Shown: in pieces, positions 30,654 through 40,738 of the stretch
How the letters are laid out: the number at the start of each line of letters is the position of its first letter
How positions within the stretch are numbered: position 1 is the first letter of the stretch
Made by a program: the position numbers and the translations under genes
The notes under the pieces: model-generated
Told to the model about the DNA's origin: nothing
The model's database searches: none
The model's input: the letters and a program-made list of their open reading frames with translations, nothing else
From: Gammaproteobacteria bacterium
GTDB taxonomy: Bacteria > Pseudomonadota > Gammaproteobacteria > Ga0077536
Length of the DNA: 49,910 nucleotides
Assembly: GCA_016874535.1 (NCBI GenBank)
Contig: VGUA01000014.1
Span: 1-49,910, forward strand
Reading direction: 5' to 3'

Positions 30654-31397
30654 ATGCCGCGCGCACTTTTCGCCTCCGACCTCCACCTCTGCGCGAGCCG
30701 CCCGGCGCAGGCGGCCCGCTTCTTCGAGCTGCTGGCGCGGGCGCCGGGCCGGGTGGACGCGGTTTACCTGCTGGGTGATCTCGTCGAGTTCTGGCCGGGG
30801 GACGATGATGACGACGTCCTGCACCGGCAATTGGTGCAGGCCCTGCGCTCACTCACCCTTGCGGGCGTCGACCTCGCCGTGATGACCGGCAACCGGGATT
30901 TCCTCATGCAATCCCGCTTTGCCGGGGAAACCGGCGCGGAGCTCCTGCCCGACTACCACCGGGTGGAGCTCGCGGGTGTCGCCACCCTGCTTACCCATGG
31001 GGATCTGCTCTGCACGCGCGACGTGCAATATCTGCAATTCCGGGAAACCGTACGGGCCCCCGCCCGGCAGGCCCAGTTCCTCGGTCTGCCACTCGAGGAG
31101 CGGCGTCGGATCGCGAACGCGACCCGCGCCGGTACCCAGCAATCCATGAGTGCCAAGGATGACTACATCATGGATGCGGAGGAGACGGAGGTCATGCGGG
31201 TCATGCGGCAGCAGGGCGTCCGGCGCCTGATTCACGGGCACACCCACAGGCCCGCCATCCACCAGTTCGATCTCGATGGCGCGCCCGGTGAACGGGTGGT
31301 GCTCGGCGACTGGTATGAAGGCGATCTGGTCTACCTTTGCGAGCCATCAGCCAACCGGCTGGTGTCGGCGGAAACCCTGCTCAGCCTCTGGTCCTGA
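30654..31397 (+). CDS. lpxH: UDP-2,3-diacylglucosamine diphosphatase
   Basis: ALFASDLHLCASRP, YLLGDLVEFWPGDDD, MTGNRDFLM, HGHTHRPAIH metallophosphoesterase motifs; adjacent to ppiB. Confidence 0.95.
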   Translation: MPRALFASDLHLCASRPAQAARFFELLARAPGRVDAVYLLGDLVEFWPGDDDDDVLHRQLVQALRSLTLAGVDLAVMTGNRDFLMQSRFAGETGAELLPDYHRVELAGVATLLTHGDLLCTRDVQYLQFRETVRAPARQAQFLGLPLEERRRIANATRAGTQQSMSAKDDYIMDAEETEVMRVMRQQGVRRLIHGHTHRPAIHQFDLDGAPGERVVLGDWYEGDLVYLCEPSANRLVSAETLLSLWS

Positions 31398-31403
31398 CCG
31401 GAC

Positions 31404-31997
31404 TCAGCCCTCTGAGGACGCAGAGACTCGTCGCGCCCTGACGCCTGCCCGCAACCTGATCCAGTCGAAGCAGGGGCCGGGGTCGGTCTTGCGACCAGGA
31501 GCGATGTCCACATGGCCGACGATGCGCGCCAACGTGATGTCCGGGTACTCCAGCATCAAGGCGGCACAAAGCGCTTCGAGCGAGTGGTATTGGGCCTCGG
31601 TGAAAGGAACGTCATCTGTCCCCTCCAGCTCGATACCGATGGAACGGTGGTTGCACGCCGTCACTCCCCCGAATGAGGAAATTCCCGCGTGCCAGGCACG
31701 GGCCTCAACCGGGACATACTGGGTGAGCGCGCCTGCACGATCGATGAGAAAGTGGGCGGAGACCCGCAATTCATCCAGTCCGGCGAATGCCGGGTGATGG
31801 GATGGGTCGAGTGAGTTCATGAACAACGCATCGACGCAGTCCCCGCCGAACTCGCCCGGCGGCAGGCTGATCGCGTGCACCACGATCATGTCTATCTTCG
31901 CCTCCGCTGCACGCTGGTCCTGATTGGGCGATTGAACGCGGCGAGCGGCCACATTCCAGCCACAAGTAAACGGCGAACCTGGAGAGCACGCATTCAT
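31404..31997 (-). CDS. ampD: 1,6-anhydro-N-acetylmuramyl-L-alanine amidase AmpD
   Basis: IDMIVVHAISLPPGEFGG...VSAHFLIDRAGALTQYVP...HAGISSFGGVTACNHRSIGIELEG...IVGHVDIAPGRKTDPGPCFDW. Confidence 0.94.
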   Translation of the reverse strand: MNACSPGSPFTCGWNVAARRVQSPNQDQRAAEAKIDMIVVHAISLPPGEFGGDCVDALFMNSLDPSHHPAFAGLDELRVSAHFLIDRAGALTQYVPVEARAWHAGISSFGGVTACNHRSIGIELEGTDDVPFTEAQYHSLEALCAALMLEYPDITLARIVGHVDIAPGRKTDPGPCFDWIRLRAGVRARRVSASSEG

Positions 31998-32095
31998 GGG
32001 CTCATGCGTCCTGGGCTATAGTGCGCATCGTCAGATTATCCGGCGCGTTCAGCTGCAACACCATCGGCAAAGGCCACCCTGCACAGGATTCCAGC

Positions 32096-32968
32096 ATGTC
32101 ATCTTCACGCTTCGATCGCGCCGCCACCCGGATGGACTACTTCGCGGATCTGGCCGAGAACGTCAGGCTGGCCATGGCCGAGGATCTGGGTGGCGGGGAT
32201 CTCACCGCAGCACTGATCCCCGCGGGCCGCCGAGCACGGGCGCGCGTCATCGTGCGCGAGGCGGCGGTCGTGTGTGGCACGCGCTGGTTTGATGCGGTCT
32301 ATGCCGCAGTGGATCCCTCTGTACAGGTGCAGTGGCAGGTCGAGGATGGCGCCAAGGTCGAGGCTGACACGGTACTGTGCGAGATCACGGGTAGTGCCCG
32401 GGCACTGGTCAGCGGCGAACGGCCCGCGCTCAACTTCCTGCAAAGTCTGTCCGGTACGGCGACCGTCACGGCACGCTACGTGGCCCAACTGGCCGGCACC
32501 ACAACGCGGCTGCTGGATACCCGAAAGACCATTCCCGGCCTGCGTCGGGCGCAGAAGTATGCGGTGAAATGCGGCGGCGGATACAACCATCGTGCGGGCC
32601 TCTATGACGGCATCCTCATCAAGGAAAACCATATCAGCGCAGCGGGCGGTGTGATGGCCGCCATCCAGGCCCTGCGCGCAACCGACACTCCGGTACCGAT
32701 CGAAGTGGAGGTGGAAACCCTGGCGCAGATCGAGGAAGCCATCGCGGCGGGCGCGGACATGCTGCTGCTGGACAACTTCGCGCTCACCGACATGCGCGAG
32801 GCGGTGGCGCTTGCCGCGGGCCGGGTACCACTGGAAGCCTCGGGCGGCTTCGATTTTGACGATTTGCCCGCAGTGGCTGCGACGGGTGTGGACTACGTCT
32901 CGGTGGGCGCGCTGACCAAACATCTGCGCGCGGTCGACCTCTCGATGCGGATCAGCGACCTGAGCTGA
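32096..32968 (+). CDS. nadC: Nicotinate-nucleotide pyrophosphorylase (carboxylating)
   Basis: AMAEDLGGGDLTAALIP...RPALNFLQSLSGTATVTARYV...LDTRKTIPGLRRAQKYAVKCGGGYNHRAGLYDGILIKENHI. Confidence 0.97.
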   Translation: MSSSRFDRAATRMDYFADLAENVRLAMAEDLGGGDLTAALIPAGRRARARVIVREAAVVCGTRWFDAVYAAVDPSVQVQWQVEDGAKVEADTVLCEITGSARALVSGERPALNFLQSLSGTATVTARYVAQLAGTTTRLLDTRKTIPGLRRAQKYAVKCGGGYNHRAGLYDGILIKENHISAAGGVMAAIQALRATDTPVPIEVEVETLAQIEEAIAAGADMLLLDNFALTDMREAVALAAGRVPLEASGGFDFDDLPAVAATGVDYVSVGALTKHLRAVDLSMRISDLS

Positions 32969-33030
32969 AAGTTCAGGTCAGCCTTGCGCGAGTCGCCAGC
33001 AGCGGGCGACTCCGCTGCGCTCGCCAAAAC

Positions 33031-35400
<2,370 letters not shown>

Positions 35401-35489
35401 GCGGATTCCTGCTGGTTTTCGCTGGGGTCGGAAGAAGCGTGGATTCTAACCGACTCGCCGCCTTCCGCTAAATCAGAGGCTTGCCATTC

Positions 35490-36296
35490 ATGAAACGCCG
35501 TGTCTTTTTTGTCTCGGATCGCACGGGAATCACGGTGCAGGCCCTGGGGCAGAGCCTCCTGACCCAGTTCCCGGATACCCAATTCAACATGCGCACCCTG
35601 CCCTTCGTGAAGAACCAGGTCGCTGCCCGCAACGCCGCAGACATCATCCGTGCCGCCAGGGAGGAAGACGGCGTCGCACCTCTGGTCTTCAGCACGCTCA
35701 CGGACCCCGCGACCCAGTACATCATTGCCAACAGCAACGAGCACGTGTTCGACCTGTTCGGTACCTTCATCGAACCGCTGGAAGATGCCCTCGGGCAGGA
35801 GTCGTCGCACACAGCCGGGCGCATGCATGGCATGGCCGATGTCACGGCCTATGAGCGCAGGCTCACCGCGCTCAATTTCACGCTGAGCCATGATGACGGC
35901 CTCAGTCTGCGCGACCTGAGCGAATCCGACGTGGTGCTGGTCGGCGTTTCCCGCTGCGGCAAGACTCCGACCTGTCTTTACCTCGCCATGCAGTACTCGC
36001 TTAAAGCGAGCAATTACCCGCTCACCGAGGATGATTTTGAGCGCAGTCGCCTGCCGCCCGCGCTGGAAAACTGTCGGGACAAGATTTACGGCCTCACCAT
36101 CCAGCCCGAGCAGCTCAGTCGCATCCGGCATGAGCGGCGGCCCCATGGGGCCTACTCCACCCTTGCCCAGTGTCGCCGCGAGGTCTCCCTGGCGGAAACC
36201 ATGTTCCGCAACGAGAAGATTGCCTTTCTGGATACGACCACCGTCTCCATCGAGGAAATTGCGGCCACGGTAGTGCGGGATCGCGGCCTGCGCTGA
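35490..36296 (+). CDS. ppsR: PEP synthetase regulatory protein (DUF299 kinase/pyrophosphorylase)
   Basis: MKRRVFFVSDRTGITVQALGQSLLTQF; 'DVVLVGVSRCGKTPTCLYLAMQYSLKASNYPL'; divergent from ppsA. Confidence 0.96.
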   Translation: MKRRVFFVSDRTGITVQALGQSLLTQFPDTQFNMRTLPFVKNQVAARNAADIIRAAREEDGVAPLVFSTLTDPATQYIIANSNEHVFDLFGTFIEPLEDALGQESSHTAGRMHGMADVTAYERRLTALNFTLSHDDGLSLRDLSESDVVLVGVSRCGKTPTCLYLAMQYSLKASNYPLTEDDFERSRLPPALENCRDKIYGLTIQPEQLSRIRHERRPHGAYSTLAQCRREVSLAETMFRNEKIAFLDTTTVSIEEIAATVVRDRGLR

Positions 36297-36311
36297 ACGC
36301 CAGTCGGCCCT

Positions 36312-37193
36312 TCAGGGCCTGATCCGGAACTCCAGGGTGCCGTGATCCCAGAAATGGGCGCTGTACTCGCCCGGCTCAGCCGGGACCGGGTCACTGAGGC
36401 CTCCAGTCACCAGCAAGGTTCCCGCTGGCAGTTCCCAACCTTGGGCGAGCAAACGGTTGATGAGCCAGAACAGGGCTTGCCGCTGTCCGCCCATCACGTT
36501 GACCCCGCGCCCGCGATCCACCACGGTGCCCTCACGTGAGAGCTCCACCAGCAAGCCGTCGAAGTTCGCCGGACCCGCGTCACTGAAGGGCTTGCCCACC
36601 AGAAGCCGTGCCGACGCGGTGTTACCCGCCACCAGGTCGGCGCCCATGACTGCCTCGGGGTGCTCGAAATCGAAATTGGAGAAATCGATCACGGGCAGCA
36701 CGGCGGCGACGACGGCCGTCGTCTGGTCAGGGTCGCCGAGGGGCGCGGTAAGTTTTGTCCGCAACACGTATCCCAAGCCGGGAGCAATGGTGAGCTGCTT
36801 GAATTCCCGCCGCAGCAGCACCGGCGCGCCCCGCAGGATGTTTTCGCGAAACACCACCCCGGTGACAGGCTCACGGACATCAAAACGCACCTGGCCCTTG
36901 GGTCTTGTGAGACCTGCCTTGTACCCGGCAACCTTGTGGCGCAGGGCAAGGCCTTGCACCACGAGCTTCTGGACCTCGTAGGCGTCGGCCATGTCCAGTG
37001 CCACCCCATATGCCGACAGCACGGGCAAGGGTTGGCGATCCTTGATCTGGGTGGAGACCACTGTGGCCCAGTCGTGAAGCGTGGACCACGCCATCGCGGA
37101 CCCGGCAGCGCCGGTCATCACGACAGCCAGCAGTGCGCGCACCAGCCCTCTGCGGGCGCCGCGCAGGACGCGAGACGGAGTGGGAGAGAACAT
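36312..37193 (-). CDS. 2-keto-4-pentenoate hydratase/FAH-like protein with predicted signal peptide
   Basis: N-terminus RGARRGLVRALLAVVMTGAAGSAMAWS; MhpD-like 'AYEVQKLVVQGLALRHKVAGYKAGLTRP', 'AVMGADLVAGNTASARLLVG'. Confidence 0.75.
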   Translation of the reverse strand: MFSPTPSRVLRGARRGLVRALLAVVMTGAAGSAMAWSTLHDWATVVSTQIKDRQPLPVLSAYGVALDMADAYEVQKLVVQGLALRHKVAGYKAGLTRPKGQVRFDVREPVTGVVFRENILRGAPVLLRREFKQLTIAPGLGYVLRTKLTAPLGDPDQTTAVVAAVLPVIDFSNFDFEHPEAVMGADLVAGNTASARLLVGKPFSDAGPANFDGLLVELSREGTVVDRGRGVNVMGGQRQALFWLINRLLAQGWELPAGTLLVTGGLSDPVPAEPGEYSAHFWDHGTLEFRIRP

Positions 37194-37313
37194 CGTGGGC
37201 GGATGGCGCTTGAGGCTCGCTGCTTGACGGTTCCTGATCGCATCCGTGTAATGGGATGGAGCGCGCGGATTCTAACCGACCCCGCACCGCGTGCCGCAAG
37301 TCAATCGCCCAAG

Positions 37314-37967
37314 ATGCCAAAGCCGACGCTTCCATCGCCCCGCTCGTTCAGCCAGCGTGTCCTCTGGAGACTCGTGCTGTGCCTCGCGCTGGGCGGGGAA
37401 GTGATTGCCGCACCCGCATTGCCGGGCGAGGAATACGTGGTCTTCAAGGCCCTGCTCGACCATGGCCTCGGGCCCGAAGCCCAGCAGGTGGTGGTGGCGG
37501 AAAGCACCACCGGGGATCCCGCCGGCATACTGCCGACGGGTCAGGCCGATGACGCCCGGGCCAAGGATCTCGGTACCTCGCTCGAACTGCTTCGCGACTG
37601 GTCGCTGATGAACCAGCGCACGGTCACCCTGGGCGAAGGGTTCAGCACGCGGGTCCCGCATGTGCTGTTGACCGATACCGTGCGCGAAACCCTCTTCCGC
37701 GGTGACCAGCCGGAGCAGGGGTGGACGCAGTTCTTCCGCAGATATCCGCAGAGCGCAGGCCTGGTGAGACTTTCCAGAGTCGGCTTCAACGCGGCGCGGA
37801 GCGAGGCGCTCGTCTATCTCGAATTCCAGTGCGGGGCCGAATGCGGCTCCGGGCGTCTCGTCCAGCTTGCCCGCGATCCCGCTGGCAGCTGGCGCATCGC
37901 CAGTGGTGAGTTGTTGTGGATCGCGGCGCCGGAGGCCACACCCGGGCCTGCGACTCCGCCACCATGA
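37314..37967 (+). CDS. Exported hypothetical protein
   Basis: ATG at 37314; signal-like RVLWRLVLCLALGGEVIAAPALPGEEYVVFKALLDHGLG. No family recognised. Confidence 0.7.
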   Translation: MPKPTLPSPRSFSQRVLWRLVLCLALGGEVIAAPALPGEEYVVFKALLDHGLGPEAQQVVVAESTTGDPAGILPTGQADDARAKDLGTSLELLRDWSLMNQRTVTLGEGFSTRVPHVLLTDTVRETLFRGDQPEQGWTQFFRRYPQSAGLVRLSRVGFNAARSEALVYLEFQCGAECGSGRLVQLARDPAGSWRIASGELLWIAAPEATPGPATPPP

Positions 37968-38506
37968 AGCGCTTGTGCGTGTTCTGCGGTGCCCGCAGGG
38001 GCCTGCGCGCCGAATATGCCGAGGCCGCAGCGGCCGTGGGACAGGGTCTCGGCCGCGCGGGCTGGGGCCTCGTCTATGGCGGGGGGCAGGTCGGGCTCAT
38101 GGGTATCGTGGCGGATGCCGCACTGGCGGCCGGGGCGGAGGTCACGGGAGTGCTGCCCACCTCCCTCGATCAAAAGGAAATCGTCCATCCCGGACTGCAC
38201 AGGATGGAGCATGTCGGCAGCCTGTTTGAACGCAAGGCTTCGATGATGCAGCTTGCGGATGCTTTTCTGGCCCTGCCGGGCGGCATCGGCACTCTCGACG
38301 AGCTGCTTGAAGTGGTGGCCTGGCGACAGCTTGGTCAGTCCGACAAGCCCGTCATGTTGCTGAATACCGCGGGCTACTTCGAGCCGTGGCTGGAGGGCCT
38401 CCGACAAGCCGTGCGTGAGGGTTTTCTCGACCAGCACGAACTCACCAGACTGATCGTGGTTGATACGCCCGCCGGATTGTTCGCCCGGCCGGAGTTCGCA
38501 GTGTGA
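37964..38506 (+). CDS. LOG-family (TIGR00730) nucleotide 5'-monophosphate phosphoribohydrolase-like protein
   Basis: MKRLCVFCGARRG...GLVYGGGQVGLMGIVADAAL...LPGGIGTLDELLEV. ATGA overlap with the upstream gene. Confidence 0.93.
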   Translation: MKRLCVFCGARRGLRAEYAEAAAAVGQGLGRAGWGLVYGGGQVGLMGIVADAALAAGAEVTGVLPTSLDQKEIVHPGLHRMEHVGSLFERKASMMQLADAFLALPGGIGTLDELLEVVAWRQLGQSDKPVMLLNTAGYFEPWLEGLRQAVREGFLDQHELTRLIVVDTPAGLFARPEFAV

Positions 38507-39183
38507 GCCGCCCGGGGTTGGCCGGCGTGGTTTTCGATATGGACGGGGTCCTCATCGACTCCGAGCGCATCATCCGGGCGGCAGCACAGGCAGCGGCGGT
38601 GGAGATAAACCATCACCTCACGGAAGACTTCTATGCCAGCGTGATGGGTCTGCCCGGTCCCCGGGTGGAAGCCGCCTTCATGGCCGAATTCGGGCAGGAC
38701 TTCCCACTGGCGGATTACCGCAAGCGCTTCGAGCGCTGTTACCGGCAGGAGGTGGACGAGCGCGGCATACAGCCCAAACCCGGGGTGCCTGAATTGCTGC
38801 GTCGATTGAACGCCTATGGCGTTCCGGTGGCGGTGGCCACGGCCACGCGCTCCGGCAATGCCGAACGCGCCTTGGAGGCTGCCGGACTGCTGTCCCATCT
38901 GCCGGTCTGCGTGACCGGTGATCAGGTGGCGCAGAGCAAGCCCGCGCCCGATGTGTTCCTGGCCGCAGCTGCGCGCATCGGCCTGGCCCCGGAGTCCTGT
39001 ATCGCGGTGGAGGACTCGGAAGTTGGTGCCCGGGCCGCCGTTGCGGCTGGCATGTGGACGATCATGGTGCCGGACTTTCGCCCACCCAGTGCGGAACTGG
39101 CGGGCATGGTCCACGAGATTCTGGAGTCGATGCCATCGGCAGCCTTGCGCATCCACCACCTGCTGAGACTGGGTAACCCATGA
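38503..39183 (+). CDS. HAD-superfamily hydrolase (beta-phosphoglucomutase-like)
   Basis: GVVFDMDGVLIDSERI...KPAPDVFLAAAARIGLAPESCIAVEDSEVGARAAVAAGM; GTG start overlapping the upstream stop. Confidence 0.92.
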   Translation: MSRPGLAGVVFDMDGVLIDSERIIRAAAQAAAVEINHHLTEDFYASVMGLPGPRVEAAFMAEFGQDFPLADYRKRFERCYRQEVDERGIQPKPGVPELLRRLNAYGVPVAVATATRSGNAERALEAAGLLSHLPVCVTGDQVAQSKPAPDVFLAAAARIGLAPESCIAVEDSEVGARAAVAAGMWTIMVPDFRPPSAELAGMVHEILESMPSAALRIHHLLRLGNP

Positions 39184-40085
39184 AGCGCAGGCGGACAGCG
39201 CGCCAGGACAAGGCCGGGGATGGCACGCGCTTCACGCGCAATGTGCTCGCCATGGTCTATGACTTCGACGGCACACTCACGCCCTTGCCGATGCAGGAAT
39301 ACACCGTACTGCCCCAACTCGGGCTCTCCGCCGCCTCGTTCTGGGAAGAAGTGAATGCCGAGGTGCGGGCAACCGGTGGGGATCCCATCCTGACTTACAT
39401 GCGCTTGCTGGTGGAGAAGATCGAGGCCAACAAGGCGCATCTCAGTCGCGATGCCTTGCGCAGGCTGGCACGCGACATCCGCTACTACCCGGGCGTCCAA
39501 GGCTGGTTCGAGCGGGTCAACCGTTACGTGGCCGAGCGTTCCGGCGGGGCGGTGGAGGTTCGCCACTACATCATTTCCGCAGGCCTGCGCGAAATCCTGG
39601 AGGGGATCTCGATCAAGCATCACTTCGAGCGCATCTATGCCTCGCAATATCATTTCAATCATCACGAGGTGGCCTGCTTTCCGACCATCGTGATCAATGA
39701 CACGAGCAAGACACAGTATCTCTTCCGCATCAACAAGGGGCGCGAGGATGCCCTCCAGTCGATCAACGAATACATGCCGGAAGAGGCGCGCCCGATCCCT
39801 TTTTCACACATGCTCTATATCGGTGACGGGCTGACCGATGTGCCCTGCATGACGGTTGCCAAGAAATACGGTGGCTTTGCCGTCGCCGTGCACAATCCAG
39901 CGCACGAGGGCTCACTGGAGACCTGTCGCGAACTGGTCAGGGCCGAGCGCATCGACTATTTTGCAGCCGCCGACTATCGACCCGGTCGGGTGCTCGAGAA
40001 AAGAGTGCGCACCCTGCTGGATCTCATCATTGCCCGCATCCTTTTTGCACGGGAACGCCATGCCTTTCTTCAATCGCTCAGCTGA
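39180..40085 (+). CDS. HAD-family hydrolase
   Basis: MVYDFDGTLTPLPMQEYTVLPQLG...YIISAGLREILEG...MLYIGDGLTDVPCMTVAKKYGGFAVAV. Confidence 0.88.
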   Translation: MKRRRTARQDKAGDGTRFTRNVLAMVYDFDGTLTPLPMQEYTVLPQLGLSAASFWEEVNAEVRATGGDPILTYMRLLVEKIEANKAHLSRDALRRLARDIRYYPGVQGWFERVNRYVAERSGGAVEVRHYIISAGLREILEGISIKHHFERIYASQYHFNHHEVACFPTIVINDTSKTQYLFRINKGREDALQSINEYMPEEARPIPFSHMLYIGDGLTDVPCMTVAKKYGGFAVAVHNPAHEGSLETCRELVRAERIDYFAAADYRPGRVLEKRVRTLLDLIIARILFARERHAFLQSLS

Positions 40086-40644
40086 CAACATCTCCTTCAA
40101 GAAGCACCTGCGCATGCTGCTGTGTCTGCTCCCAATCCTGATCGCCGGTTGCAAGACACCTGATCTCAAGCCCGGATTCATGAAGAAGGACCCACCCGCA
40201 CCCGCACCCGCCGTCCTGCCCGAGCCGGTGGTGGACCCCTCGCTCACCCCCCGCGAGCTTTTGACCGCCCGCCTCATCAATGCCCGCAAGGCGGACTCCG
40301 CCACGCCGGGGCTGACGGTCGGCAAGCTGATCGAATTCGCCGACCGTTATCTGGCCTGTGATTGCGCCAATACCCGTTTCGCCAAGGCCTGGCGGCGCAT
40401 CGATGGCGGTTATGAGCTGTCCACCAATGCAGGGCAGGTACGCCCGCTGCGCTTCATGTGCAGCGGAAGTGCGGAAGCTCTGGAATGCTATCTGACGGAA
40501 ATCGACCGGGGTCCGCACCTGCCGGTGCTGACCGAACGGTTCATGCCGGGCGGAGATTTCATCGCGTTCATCTACGAGAACGGGCTCAGCTGCCCCCGCG
40601 TGGAGCCCTGCCCCGCACCGGTACCGGGCATCACTGGACAATGA
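40060..40644 (+). CDS. Putative lipoprotein of unknown function
   Basis: MLLCLLPILIAGCKTPD lipobox-like segment (start at 40060 or internal Met at 40114), Pro-rich linker, then a Cys-containing domain. Confidence 0.7.
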   Translation: MPFFNRSADNISFKKHLRMLLCLLPILIAGCKTPDLKPGFMKKDPPAPAPAVLPEPVVDPSLTPRELLTARLINARKADSATPGLTVGKLIEFADRYLACDCANTRFAKAWRRIDGGYELSTNAGQVRPLRFMCSGSAEALECYLTEIDRGPHLPVLTERFMPGGDFIAFIYENGLSCPRVEPCPAPVPGITGQ

Positions 40645-40738
40645 ACGACTGAGGGTTGGCGGCGCGCAGCGCAGCGCGAAAAACTTGCGCTACACTGGCC
40701 GGGCGCGATCGTGCGCCTTCCCGAGCCAGTTGCCCACC

